A stretch of 36,602 bases of DNA from Maritimibacter sp. REDSEA-S28_B5 (GTDB taxonomy: Bacteria > Pseudomonadota > Alphaproteobacteria > Rhodobacterales > Rhodobacteraceae): contig LUOO01000113.1 of NCBI GenBank assembly GCA_001626765.1, positions 1-36,602 on the forward strand, written 5' to 3'. The first letter of the stretch is position 1. Each line of letters opens with the position of its first letter. Positions 7,024 through 15,334 of the stretch are shown one piece after another. Under the pieces are notes generated by a model that was given only the letters and a program-made list of their open reading frames with translations, was not told the origin of the DNA and did not search any database. Both the position numbers and the translations under genes were made by a program.

Positions 7024-9192
7024 ATGACAAGACTCATCACCATGACTTCCGCACTTGCGCTCCTCGCCGGGACCGCCAATGCCGAGATGACCTTCAACCG
7101 CATCGCGAGCTTCCCCGTCGCCTCGAACATGGCCGAGGGCGATGACCGGGCGCGCGAGACCTCCTCCGAGATCATCGATGTGACCGAGGACGGCATGACG
7201 CTCGTCTACACCGACAGCCCGCTGGGCGTCGTGGGTCGGATCGACATCACCGACCCGAGCGCCCCCGCACCCTTGGGCAACATCGCGATGGACGGCGAGC
7301 CGACCTCGGTCGCCATCATCGGCAGCGCCGCCTTCATCGGCGTCAACACTTCCGAGAGCTACACCCAGCCCTCCGGCAAACTCGTTGCAATGGACGTGGC
7401 CTCGGGCGAGATCACCGGTGAATGCGACCTTGGCGGCCAGCCCGACAGCGTCGCCAAGGCGCCCGACGCCTCCTTCATCGCTGTCGCCATCGAGAACGAG
7501 CGCGACGAGGACCTGAACGACGGTGTGATACCACAGATGCCCGCAGGCGACCTCGTGCTGATCGACGTGGCGGGCGGCACACTTGCCTGCGACACGCTGA
7601 TCCGTGCCGACCTTACCGGCCTTGCCGAAGTCGCACCGTCCGATCCGGAGCCCGAGTTCGTCGATATCAATTCCCTCGGCGAAACCGTTGTCACCCTGCA
7701 GGAAAACAACCACATCGTCGTCGTTGCCCGCGACGGTTCGATCCTCAGCCACTTCTCTGCGGGCACCGTCGACCTCACCGAGATCGACGCCACCGATGAA
7801 CGCGGCGCGCTTCGTTTCACTGAGAGCCAGTCCAGCGTGAAACGCGAACCGGACGCGGTCAAATGGCTGGACGACGTCCATTTCGCCACCGCCAACGAAG
7901 GCGACTACGAGGGCGGTTCGCGGTCCTGGACGATCTTCGCCAAGGACGGGACCGAGGTCTACGAGGCCGGCAACAGCTTTGAGCACGCACTGATCCAGAT
8001 CGGCCATTATCCAGACAAACGCTCGGACGCCAAAGGCGTGGAACCCGAGAGCGTCACGGCGGGCACCTTTGGCGGGACTCCCATGGTCTTTATCGGCTCC
8101 GAGCGCGGCTCGGCGGTCGGCGTCTACGACGTGACCAACATGGCGAGCCCGGTCCTGACCCAGATCCTGCCGTCGGGGATCGGGCCGGAGGGCTACGTGA
8201 CGATCCCTGCGCGAAACCTGCTCGTCTCGGCCAATGAATCCGACCTCGGCGCGGACGGCGGCGCGCGCAGCCATGTGATGATCTTCGAATACGCCGAAGG
8301 CACGCCCAGCTATCCGATGCTGACCTCCGAAGGCATGGACAACCTGACCGGCTGGGGCGCGATCTCGGGCATGGTTGCCGATGAGGGCGGCGTGGTCTGG
8401 GCGGTCTCCGACAGCTTCTACGGCTTTCAGCCCCGCATCTACAAGATCGACACGACCGCCACCCCGGCCCGGATCGTGGAGGCAATCGACGTGACCCGCG
8501 CAGGGTATCCCGCGCAGAAACTCGACCTCGAGGGCATCACGCTCGACGGCGCGGGCGGCTTCTGGCTGGCTTCCGAGGGCAATAAGGACAAGCTCACGCC
8601 TCACGCGGTCCTGCATGTGAACGCCCAAGGCGAGATCGAAGAGGAGTTCGGCCTGCCCGACTCCCTGATCGGTCAGCAGACGCGGTTCGGGTTCGAAGGC
8701 ATCACGCGTGTAGACGGCACGCTCTGGATGGCCGTGCAGCGCGAATGGGCGGATGACACCAAGGGGCAGGTCAAGCTCGTGTCCTTCACCCCCGAGACCG
8801 GTGAATGGGGCGCGGTCGCCTATCCGCTCGACAGCACCGAAACGGGTTGGGTCGGCCTGTCCGAAATCGTGGCCCACGGCGATCATGTCTACCTTGTCGA
8901 GCGCGACAACCAGCTGGGCACCTCTGCGGCAATCAAGCAGGTCACCCGCGTGGCGCTAGCCGACATGACCCCCGCGCCCCTCGGCACCGAACTGCCGATC
9001 GTGACGAAAGAGGTCGTGCTCGACCTCATCCCGCAACTCACCGCGACGGGCGGCTATGTGCTCGACAAGGTCGAAGGGCTCGCCATCGCGGCGGATGGCA
9101 GCGCCTGGGTATCGACGGACAACGACGGGGTAGATGACCATTCGGGCGAGACGATGTTCTTCCCGGTGGATTTGGAGACCTCGGGGTCCTGA
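7024..9192 (+). CDS. Exported esterase-like/phytase-domain beta-propeller protein
   Basis: A 722-residue exported protein. The signal peptide spans residues 1-20 (hydrophobic TSALALLAGTANA, cleavage before EMTF). The N-terminal half has repeated segments of LVIVD/choice-of-anchor type (GRIDITDPSAPAPLGN, YDVTNMASPVLTQI), consistent with a beta-propeller. The C-terminal part, from about 440, carries an esterase-like-activity-of-phytase domain, seen in DLEGITLDGAGGFWLASEGN and GFEGITRVDGTLWMAVQ. Related proteins are periplasmic or surface-bound and some are linked to phosphate ester hydrolysis, but no catalytic residue can be claimed here. GAGAGGGA precedes the ATG. It is a single-gene unit with a strong terminator. 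Confidence 0.82.
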   Translation: MTRLITMTSALALLAGTANAEMTFNRIASFPVASNMAEGDDRARETSSEIIDVTEDGMTLVYTDSPLGVVGRIDITDPSAPAPLGNIAMDGEPTSVAIIGSAAFIGVNTSESYTQPSGKLVAMDVASGEITGECDLGGQPDSVAKAPDASFIAVAIENERDEDLNDGVIPQMPAGDLVLIDVAGGTLACDTLIRADLTGLAEVAPSDPEPEFVDINSLGETVVTLQENNHIVVVARDGSILSHFSAGTVDLTEIDATDERGALRFTESQSSVKREPDAVKWLDDVHFATANEGDYEGGSRSWTIFAKDGTEVYEAGNSFEHALIQIGHYPDKRSDAKGVEPESVTAGTFGGTPMVFIGSERGSAVGVYDVTNMASPVLTQILPSGIGPEGYVTIPARNLLVSANESDLGADGGARSHVMIFEYAEGTPSYPMLTSEGMDNLTGWGAISGMVADEGGVVWAVSDSFYGFQPRIYKIDTTATPARIVEAIDVTRAGYPAQKLDLEGITLDGAGGFWLASEGNKDKLTPHAVLHVNAQGEIEEEFGLPDSLIGQQTRFGFEGITRVDGTLWMAVQREWADDTKGQVKLVSFTPETGEWGAVAYPLDSTETGWVGLSEIVAHGDHVYLVERDNQLGTSAAIKQVTRVALADMTPAPLGTELPIVTKEVVLDLIPQLTATGGYVLDKVEGLAIAADGSAWVSTDNDGVDDHSGETMFFPVDLETSGS

Positions 9193-9215
9193 GGAAAACG
9201 CCGGTCTGCAACGGG

Positions 9216-9245
9216 ACGGGAGGGGGTCGCCCCTCCCGTTTCTGT
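9216..9245 (+). terminator. Intrinsic terminator of the phytase-like gene
   Basis: A perfect 10-bp stem ACGGGAGGGG / CCCCTCCCGT with a GTCG loop, followed by TTCTGT. It starts 24 bases after the stop codon. Confidence 0.85.
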
Positions 9246-9660
9246 GACTCAGATTGGACTCTACGCGGGACCCGTTTCCGCAGACAGAGCGCCACGACTG
9301 AACAAGCCGCAAGTCATGTCCTGCAACGGCCGAACTGGTAAATTCCTTGGACTTTGGAGCGCCCCTACCGAGCATGTCGCCTCAAGAACGTGGCATCTGT
9401 CCTCTCAGGTCGTGAATGAACGGCACCTGGGCTCGCCGCTGCCTTCGCAAGTCTTTCGCGGAAAGCCCACGCACAAGAGGGGATTTGGCCGGATGCAACG
9501 GAACGAGGACAGCCGCGTTCAGACCGGCGTTTTCAACAGCCGCGACGAGGGGCCAAATCGGGTCTGAACGATATCCAGATCCGCCACGCCCGACGAATGT
9601 CTTCACACATCAGTCCGCAGATGCGAAGGGCCAGGTTTTTTTGGTGTCTCCACAACCAGC
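9246..9660. other. Gene-free stretch with interleaved inverted repeats
   Basis: No open frame here has family similarity that I recognise or a ribosome binding site, and the six frames give low-complexity or unfamiliar peptides. Two inverted repeats are present: GATTTGGCC at 9482 with GGCCAAATC at 9551, and CGTTCAGACC at 9516 with GGTCTGAACG at 9561. They interleave rather than nest. The stretch may be a degraded gene, a small RNA or a dispersed element. Confidence 0.5.
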
Positions 9661-9661
9661 G

Positions 9662-9690
9662 CAAAACGCGCGGGCAATCGCCCGCGCGTC
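9662..9690 (-). terminator. Intrinsic terminator of hsp20
   Basis: A perfect 10-bp stem (9666-9675 with 9680-9689) and a 4-nt loop; read on the minus strand it is followed by TTTT. It is 29 bases past the hsp20 stop. Confidence 0.75.
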
Positions 9691-9717
9691 CATTTCATCC
9701 AAGTCTTAGTGAGTCGA

Positions 9718-10191
9718 TCAGGCGTTGGCCGTCTCGACCGTCTTGCCCTCGATCGCCTTGGCGCCGTTCGCGCGGCCAATCTCGATCCGGCGCGGCTTGA
9801 GCGCCTCGGGCACTTCGCGCACGAGGTCGACGTGGAGCATCCCGTTCTCATGGGTCGCCCCCGTCACCCGCACGTGATCGGCAAGATGGAAGCGGCGCTC
9901 GAAGGCACGGGTGGCGATACCACGATGCAGGTAAGTGCGTTGCACATCGTCTTCGGCCTTTTTCGCGGCGATCACGAGCGCCTTTTCCTTCACCTCGACG
10001 GACAGCTCCTCGTCGGTGAAGCCGGCCACGGCGACAGAGATGCGCCAGCCGTCCTCGGCGGTCTTCTCGATGTTGTAGGGGGGGTAGCTTTCCCGGCTCA
10101 CGTCATTCGTGAACACACGGTCCATAATGTCGGCGATCTGGTCGAAACCGACGGTGGCACGGTAAAGCGGGGTCATGTCGAAATTGCGCAT
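9718..10191 (-). CDS. Hsp20 family small heat-shock protein (IbpA-like)
   Basis: A 157-residue small heat-shock protein, an ATP-independent holdase for unfolding proteins in the cytoplasm. The N-terminus MRNFDMTPLYRATVGFDQI and YPPYNIEKTAEDGWRISVAVAGF are typical of IbpA-type alpha-crystallin proteins. The domain ends with the region HRGIATRAFERRFHLADHVRV and a C-terminal tail. The ATG at 10191 is chosen because GGAGG lies about 7 bases before it; the in-frame ATG at 10197 overlaps that site. A sigma32-like promoter and a possible thermometer hairpin lie upstream, and a terminator follows. It forms its own transcription unit. Confidence 0.92.
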   Translation of the reverse strand: MRNFDMTPLYRATVGFDQIADIMDRVFTNDVSRESYPPYNIEKTAEDGWRISVAVAGFTDEELSVEVKEKALVIAAKKAEDDVQRTYLHRGIATRAFERRFHLADHVRVTGATHENGMLHVDLVREVPEALKPRRIEIGRANGAKAIEGKTVETANA

Positions 10192-10193
10192 GG

Positions 10194-10215
10194 TCATCCT
10201 CCATTGAGCGACAAC
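10194..10215 (-). promoter_or_regulatory. Candidate ROSE-like RNA thermometer hairpin at hsp20 start
   Basis: In the transcript, GUUG-UCGCU can pair with AGGA-UGAC around a CAAUGG loop, sequestering the Shine-Dalgarno AGGA. UCGCU fits the UYGCU anti-SD motif of ROSE elements, and the stem includes wobble and imperfect pairs as expected for a heat-melting switch. This is a reading by eye, with no energy calculation. Confidence 0.4.
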
Positions 10216-10280
10216 TAGGGGCCTTCCCACCATGGGACAGGCTCGTCACGGCCCCGACAGTCGGCGTCCGTGAGGATGAG

Positions 10281-10306
10281 ATATGGCAGGATTTCGGGGG
10301 TTCAAG
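10281..10306 (-). promoter_or_regulatory. Candidate RpoH (sigma32) promoter of hsp20
   Basis: On the minus strand CTTGAAC (10300-10306) and TGCCATAT (10281-10288) are separated by 11 bases. The RpoH consensus is CTTGAAA, 11-16 bases, CCCCATNT. It lies about 90 bases upstream of the hsp20 start, leaving a leader long enough for the thermometer candidate. Confidence 0.6.
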
Positions 10307-10350
10307 ACCTTGGCCGAACCGCCGTTGTCGTCGCTGTAGCGGACGGGGAG

Positions 10351-11160
10351 TCACTCGCCGGGTCGGACAAATTTCGCGCTCGCCGACGCGCCGGAGCCAC
10401 CCCGGTTGACCGTCGGCAAGGCCCCGGAAACGCTGGTGAAATGCCCGTCCGTCACCGCAAGCTGCGCGGTCAGGGCGGCAAGAGCACCAAGCCCAGCACC
10501 CAGGCTCACGGGCGCGCCATCGGCGCTCGCCTTGGCCGAAATCACGCTGGCGATCCGCGCCTGCCCGTCGCGAAAGACGAAGACCGGCGCGCCGGAACTG
10601 CCCCTGTCCACGTCACAATCGGTGATGAGCGCGTCCTGCTGGCGGGCGATGACCGAACAGGTCTCTTGAATCGAGGGCGCCTCGGCCCGGTCGTGGGCAT
10701 AGCTCACCACGCCCACCTCGTCGCCCGGCGCGGGCCAGCCTGTCGTGGCGAAGGGAACGACTGCCGTGGTGCGGATCGGCTGGTCCAGCTCAAGGATCGC
10801 GATGTCGGACGCCACGCGCGCGGCCTTGTCCGGCCCGTCGAAGTCGTAATCCGGATGGATCGCCGCCCGGCGCACCCCCCGGTAGGCCGCCGCCCGGCCA
10901 TCGCGCCATCCGGCCAGAAACTCGATGCTGGTCGGATCGAACGCAGCGCCGCTTTCAGCGTCGAAAAGACAATGCGCGGCGGTCAGGACGATGGTCTCGG
11001 AGACGAGCGAGCCGGTGCAGAACGCCTTGCCCGCGATGTTGAGCCGCCCCACGGCCTCCCACCCCCGCGTGTCGTCGCCGGTCATCAACGCTCGCAGGTC
11101 AGAGGACCCCGCATGAAGAGGCGACGCACAGAGCGCGAAAAGGACAGCGAGGCGTTTCAT
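10351..11160 (-). CDS. Exported trypsin-like serine protease
   Basis: A 269-residue S1-family serine protease with a signal peptide (about 1-17, cleavage after HA). The catalytic triad is visible: His63 in LTAAHC, Asp119 in ASDIAILEL, and Ser189 in RGSSGAP (the trypsin GDSGGP position). Cys64 and Cys48 are placed for the conserved disulfide near the histidine. There is no PDZ domain, so it is not of DegP type; it is more like short exported trypsin-like peptidases. It should act in the periplasm or outside the cell. It follows glcF on the same strand with a hairpin in the 69-bp gap, so it probably has its own promoter. Confidence 0.88.
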   Translation of the reverse strand: MKRLAVLFALCASPLHAGSSDLRALMTGDDTRGWEAVGRLNIAGKAFCTGSLVSETIVLTAAHCLFDAESGAAFDPTSIEFLAGWRDGRAAAYRGVRRAAIHPDYDFDGPDKAARVASDIAILELDQPIRTTAVVPFATTGWPAPGDEVGVVSYAHDRAEAPSIQETCSVIARQQDALITDCDVDRGSSGAPVFVFRDGQARIASVISAKASADGAPVSLGAGLGALAALTAQLAVTDGHFTSVSGALPTVNRGGSGASASAKFVRPGE

Positions 11161-11208
11161 CGGCTCACGGGATAGGCGGCGAATTTGGCGGAAATGTGGC
11201 GTGTCATC

Positions 11209-11230
11209 GGGTGCGCGTTCACGCGCACCC
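11209..11230 (-). terminator. Hairpin after glcF
   Basis: A perfect 9-bp stem (GGGTGCGCG / CGCGCACCC) with a 4-nt loop that abuts the glcF stop codon. There is no T-tract on either strand, so it may be a 3'-end stabiliser or a Rho-assisted end rather than a simple intrinsic terminator. Confidence 0.45.
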
Positions 11231-12510
11231 TACCCCAACTTACGAGGCTTCGGCCCGCCCGTCGCCCAGTCGAGCAGTTCCACCGTATGCACAACCGGCA
11301 CCCCGGTGCCCGACCCGATCTGGATCATGCAGCCGATGTTACCCGCCGCGATGACCTCGGGCGCTTTCGCCTCGAGCGTGCGCACCTTGCGCGCCTTCAA
11401 CTGCGCCGAAATCTCGGGCTGCATGAGGTTGTAGGTCCCCGCCGAGCCACAGCACAGGTGCGGGTCGGCTGGCTCGACCACTTCGAACCCGGCCTTCTTC
11501 AGTAGCTCCTTGGGGTGGGTCTTGATCTGCTGCCCATGCTGGAGCGAACAGGCCGCGTGATAAGCGACACGCAGCGGCACCGCCTTTGCTGGCATGTCCA
11601 GCTCCATGAGCACCTCGCTCACGTCCTTGGCAATGGCACTCACCCGATTGGCCGCCTCGGCCCGGTCTGTGAGCCGGAACATATGGCCATAGTCCTTCAC
11701 GGTCGTGCCACAGCCCGAGGTGTTGATCACGATGGCGTCGAGCCCACCTTCGTCCATCTCTCGCACCCAGGCGTCGATGTTGCGCCCCGCCGTCCCATGC
11801 GCCTCATGCTCCTTGCCCATGTGATGCGTGAGTGCCCCGCAACACCCCTGCCCCCGCGCGATCACCACCTCGCAGCCCAGACGGGTGAGCAGCCGGATCG
11901 TGGCGTCGTTGATGTCGGTGTCGAGCGCCCTTTGCGCGCAGCCCGTCATCAGCGCCACCCGCTTGACCTTCTTGTCCTTCGCGGGAAAGACCTGCGGATC
12001 GTCGTTGCGGCTGACCGGCGGGATCTGCTTGGGCGCCATGGCGAGCATCGCGCGCAGGCGCGGGTCGGGGATCATCCCCCGAAACGGCTTGCCGATCTTG
12101 GCCGCCAGCAGCGCGGCGCGGAACCGCGTCGGATAGGGCAGGATCCGCGCGAGCGTCCAGCGCAGGAGCCGGTCCATCAGGGGCCGCTTGTAGGTCTTTT
12201 CGATATGCACCCGCGCGTGATCCACGAGGTGCATGTAATGCACGCCCGATGGGCAGGTCGTCATGCAGGCGAGGCAGGACAGGCAGCGGTCCACATGTTT
12301 GACCGTGCGTTCGTCCGCCGGTCGCCCGCTCTCCAGCATGTCCTTGATCAGGTAGATGCGTCCACGCGGGCTGTCCAACTCGTCGCCCAGCACCTGATAG
12401 GTCGGGCAGGTCGCAGTGCAGAACCCGCAATGCACGCAGGCGCGCAGGATTTCATTGGCCCGCGCGGTGCCCGGATCGGCGAGTTGCTCGTCGGTGAAAA
12501 ACGTCTGCAT
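11230..12510 (-). CDS. glcF: Glycolate oxidase iron-sulfur subunit GlcF
   Basis: The 426-residue iron-sulfur subunit of glycolate oxidase (glycolate to glyoxylate, electrons to the quinone pool). Two 4Fe-4S ferredoxin motifs are seen: Cys25-x2-Cys28-x2-Cys31-x3-Cys35-Pro and Cys76-x2-Cys79-x2-Cys82-x3-Cys86-Pro. The CCG-type cysteine-rich domains follow, with GCCGAL, SGCGTTVKDYG and CCGSAGTYN. It ends with VVHTVELLDWATGG, typical of GlcF. Its start is 1 nt past the stop of glcE (12512), so glcD-glcE-glcF are one operon in that order. Membrane association of the complex is known for the E. coli enzyme. Confidence 0.95.
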   Translation of the reverse strand: MQTFFTDEQLADPGTARANEILRACVHCGFCTATCPTYQVLGDELDSPRGRIYLIKDMLESGRPADERTVKHVDRCLSCLACMTTCPSGVHYMHLVDHARVHIEKTYKRPLMDRLLRWTLARILPYPTRFRAALLAAKIGKPFRGMIPDPRLRAMLAMAPKQIPPVSRNDDPQVFPAKDKKVKRVALMTGCAQRALDTDINDATIRLLTRLGCEVVIARGQGCCGALTHHMGKEHEAHGTAGRNIDAWVREMDEGGLDAIVINTSGCGTTVKDYGHMFRLTDRAEAANRVSAIAKDVSEVLMELDMPAKAVPLRVAYHAACSLQHGQQIKTHPKELLKKAGFEVVEPADPHLCCGSAGTYNLMQPEISAQLKARKVRTLEAKAPEVIAAGNIGCMIQIGSGTGVPVVHTVELLDWATGGPKPRKLG

Positions 12511-12511
12511 G

Positions 12512-13639
12512 TCAGTGGTCCATCAGTCCGGGGTTCAGGATCCCCCTGGGGTCGAATTTCTGCTTGATCGCGCGGGACAGGGCGGCGACGCGCGGCGCCT
12601 GCGGCTGGAATCCCGGGACGGCCTGCCGGTCCGCCGTGCTCGCCCGGATGAGCGTCGCGTGACCGCCGAGCGGCGCAAGGGCCGCGCGGATGGTCTGCGC
12701 CGCCTCGGCCGTTGTCACGCCGTTCACGCCCAGCCAGATCAACCCCCCGCCCCAGTCGAAGAGGCAGTCCCCCGCGATCCCGCGCACCGCCTCGTGGAAC
12801 GAAGGCGCATCACCGGGCTTGAGGCTCACCCGCCAGAGGTCCTGCGCGTTGCCCACGAAGGGCGCGAGCCGCGTGATGTTGTCCCAGATCGCGGCGCTCC
12901 CCGCGCCCTCGACCCGCTCGAACCCGGCAAGGACCCCGCCCAGCAGTTCCTTCGCCCGGTAATCGACCGAGAACGCGCTGCCCTCGAGCCGGATCGCCAC
13001 CTCGAACGCTTCCGTCGTCGCCGCACCGGTCACATCGAAGGGCGAGCCCAGCGCCGCCGACATGAAGCCGACCGCCTCCGCCAGGCTCTCGACCGGGCGC
13101 ACCAGCGTCACCTGCGCCTCCGGGATCGGCTGCACCTTGAGACTCACCTCCGACAACACGCCCAAGGTGCCCCAGGACCCCGCCATGAGCTTGACGAGGT
13201 CATAGCCCGTCACGTTCTTCATCACGCGCCCGCCGTTCTTCACGACGCGCCCGGCGCCATCGACGAAGCGTGTGCCCAGCGTAAAATCCCGCACCGCCCC
13301 CGCCTGTATCCGCCGGGGACCCGAGGCATTGGCCGCCACCACACCCCCGATGGTCGAGGCACCCGTACTCCTCATCACGCCCGAATAGTCCATCGGCTCG
13401 AACGCGAGCCGCTGCTGCTCGCCCGCGAGCAGCGCCGACACCTCGGCCACCGGCGTCCCCGCCTTCACGATCAGCGTCAGCGACCCCGGCTCGTAGAGCT
13501 CGACGCCGGACAGCCCGACCTCGAGCACCTCGCCCACCACGGGTCGCCCCACGTCGCGCGTGCCGCCGCCGACGATCCGAAGGGGCCCCGTGGCCCCCGC
13601 AATCGCCTCGACCAGTTCGCTCTCGGAAGAAACTCTCAT
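12512..13639 (-). CDS. glcE: Glycolate oxidase FAD-binding subunit GlcE
   Basis: The 375-residue FAD-binding subunit GlcE. The PCMH-type FAD domain is seen in LRIVGGGTRD, DYSGVMRSTGASTIGGVVAANASGP and VMKNVTGYDLVKLMAGSWGTLG; the C-terminus QKFDPRGILNPGLM is typical of the FAD-linked oxidase C-terminal fold. The start MRVSSESEL at 13639 is chosen because the 34 upstream codons in frame are simply the translated hairpin repeat. No strong ribosome binding site is seen; the repeat lies directly against the ATG. It works with GlcD and GlcF in glycolate oxidation. Confidence 0.92.
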   Translation of the reverse strand: MRVSSESELVEAIAGATGPLRIVGGGTRDVGRPVVGEVLEVGLSGVELYEPGSLTLIVKAGTPVAEVSALLAGEQQRLAFEPMDYSGVMRSTGASTIGGVVAANASGPRRIQAGAVRDFTLGTRFVDGAGRVVKNGGRVMKNVTGYDLVKLMAGSWGTLGVLSEVSLKVQPIPEAQVTLVRPVESLAEAVGFMSAALGSPFDVTGAATTEAFEVAIRLEGSAFSVDYRAKELLGGVLAGFERVEGAGSAAIWDNITRLAPFVGNAQDLWRVSLKPGDAPSFHEAVRGIAGDCLFDWGGGLIWLGVNGVTTAEAAQTIRAALAPLGGHATLIRASTADRQAVPGFQPQAPRVAALSRAIKQKFDPRGILNPGLMDH

Positions 13640-13730
13640 CTTCACTGCTTCCCATATACCTTGGAGGGGGTCTGGGGGAGGCAAAGCCTCCCCCAGCCGG
13701 TCGCCTGTCGCGCAAGCGACAGGCGAAACC
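13640..13730 (+). repeat. Hairpin repeat, copy 3 (between glcD and glcE)
   Basis: Head CTTCACTGCTTCCC (shared with copy 2), then a perfect 10-bp hairpin with an AAA loop (TGGGGGAGGC / GCCTCCCCCA, 13673-13695). A second perfect 10-bp hairpin with a GCAA loop (13702-13725) follows, with AAACC just after it. It fills the whole glcD-glcE gap and touches the glcE ATG. Confidence 0.75.
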
Positions 13731-15164
13731 TCACACCCCACGTCGCCCCGCCGATGCTCCCAGTGGAAACACCTTGGCCGGGTTCAATATCCATGCCGGA
13801 TCGAACACATCCTTCACCGCCATCTGCACCTCGAGATCGTCCGGCGCATACTGCACGTCCATCAGGTCGCGCTTCTCGATCCCCACGCCATGCTCGCCGG
13901 TGAGACAGCCGCCCACCTCGACACAGAGCCGCAGGATATCCGCCCCCATCGCCTCGGCCTTGGCCAGATCGCCGTCCTTGTTGGCGTTGTAGATGATCAG
14001 CGGATGCATGTTGCCATCGCCCGCGTGGAAGACGTTGCCCACGCCCAGACCGTAGGCCTGCGACAGCTCCCCGATCTGGCTCAGGACATGCGGCAACTCG
14101 CTCACTGGAATGGTGCCGTCGAGACAGATGTAGTCGCCCTTTTGTCCCATCGCGCCAAAGGCCGACTTGCGCCCCAGCCAGATCAGCCGGCTCTCCTCCG
14201 CCGAGGCGCTTTCGCGGATTTCCACCGGGTCATGACGCGCGGCGATGGCGACGATCTTGGACAGTTGATCCGCGATTTCCGCCTCGCTCCCCTCGACCTC
14301 GATAATAAGAAGCGCCTCGCAATCGGGATAGCCTGCGCCGGTAAAGGCCTCAGTCGCCTCGATGCAGGGTCGGTCCATGAATTCGATCGCGACCGGCAGG
14401 ATGCCCGACTTGATGATGTCGGACACGCAGGCCCCTGCCACCACATTCGAGTCAAAGCCCACCAGCACGGGCCGCGCGCCCTCGGGCTTTGCGAGGATCC
14501 GCAGCGTTGCCTCGGTCACCACGCCAAGCTGGCCCTCGGAGCCGCAGATGAGACCAAGAAGATCGAGCCCCTCGGCATCCAGATGCGCCCCCCCGACCTC
14601 GATCACCTCACCATCCGCCAGCACCATGGTCACGCCCATGAGGTTGTTCGTCGTCACGCCATACTTCAGGCAATGCGCCCCGCCCGAGTTCATCGCGATA
14701 TTGCCCGCTATCGCGCAGGCAAGCTGGCTCGACGGATCGGGGGCGTAGAAGAACCCGTCCGCCTCGACCGCGCCGGTCACCGACAGGTTCGTTCGCCCGG
14801 CCTCGACCCGGATGAAGCGGTTGGCATAATCGACCTCCAGCACCTCGGTCAGGCGCATGACGCCCAGCACGACGGAATCCGCCGTCGGCATCGCGCCACC
14901 GGCGAGCGAGGTGCCCGACCCGCGCGGCACCACCGGCACGCCCTCGGCATGACAGATGCGCAGGACCGCCGAGACCTCTTCGGTCGAGGCAGGCAGCACC
15001 GCACAAAGGGGTGGGCAACGGTAGGCTGACAGCGCGTCGCACTCATAGGCCTTGAGCTCGACCCTGTCCTCGATCACCGCGTCGTCCGGTAGAACCTCGC
15101 GCAGCCGGGCGATGATCCCCGCCCGCTTTGCCAGCACGCCATCGCTCGGTTTCGGCATCTCCAT
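13731..15164 (-). CDS. glcD: Glycolate oxidase subunit GlcD (FAD-linked)
   Basis: The 477-residue catalytic FAD-linked subunit of glycolate oxidase. The FAD PCMH domain shows VPVVPRGSGTSLAGGAMPT, FIRVEAGRTNLSVTGAVEADGF, PDPSSQLACAIAGNIAMNSGG and LKYGVTTNNLMG. The C-terminal FAD-linked oxidase domain shows HAGDGNMHPLIIYNANKDGD, the conserved GEHGVGIEKRDLM, and AWILNPAKVFP. It is first in the glcDEF operon. It diverges from a HemJ/CopD-like gene, with the promoters of both in the 170-bp gap. Lactate dehydrogenases of the Dld/GlcD group look similar, but glcE and glcF next to it settle the call. Confidence 0.95.
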   Translation of the reverse strand: MEMPKPSDGVLAKRAGIIARLREVLPDDAVIEDRVELKAYECDALSAYRCPPLCAVLPASTEEVSAVLRICHAEGVPVVPRGSGTSLAGGAMPTADSVVLGVMRLTEVLEVDYANRFIRVEAGRTNLSVTGAVEADGFFYAPDPSSQLACAIAGNIAMNSGGAHCLKYGVTTNNLMGVTMVLADGEVIEVGGAHLDAEGLDLLGLICGSEGQLGVVTEATLRILAKPEGARPVLVGFDSNVVAGACVSDIIKSGILPVAIEFMDRPCIEATEAFTGAGYPDCEALLIIEVEGSEAEIADQLSKIVAIAARHDPVEIRESASAEESRLIWLGRKSAFGAMGQKGDYICLDGTIPVSELPHVLSQIGELSQAYGLGVGNVFHAGDGNMHPLIIYNANKDGDLAKAEAMGADILRLCVEVGGCLTGEHGVGIEKRDLMDVQYAPDDLEVQMAVKDVFDPAWILNPAKVFPLGASAGRRGV

Positions 15165-15334
15165 GGCGGCACCTCCCCCTGCACCATATGCCCTGCCGTC
15201 CTAGCGGCGAAGGCCTTAAATTTCCAGTTCATTCCGTGTTGCGGCCTCGCCCTCTGCCCGACGCACAGCCGCTTGCGGCCTTGGCCCGTGCAAGACCTCT
15301 TGCAGCCTCCTGCCTTTCCGGGTCATCTGACCCC

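Noticed and set aside
6946..8886. 646-codon minus-strand frame opposite the phytase-like gene
   Set aside because: No domain, no ribosome binding site, and composition typical of the reverse of a GC-rich gene.
9601..9660. Run of T at about 9635 as a plus-strand terminator
   Set aside because: The T-run GGTTTTTTTGG has no stem directly before it.
9244..9709. Short plus- and minus-strand frames in the gene-free stretch
   Set aside because: No ribosome binding site, no recognisable domain, and frames overlap the terminators at both ends.
10270..11175. 301-codon plus-strand frame opposite the protease
   Set aside because: Antisense of a protease with a complete catalytic triad and signal peptide.
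13640..13741. Upstream extension of glcE by 34 codons
   Set aside because: The codons are the hairpin repeat; GlcE homologues start near MRVSSES.
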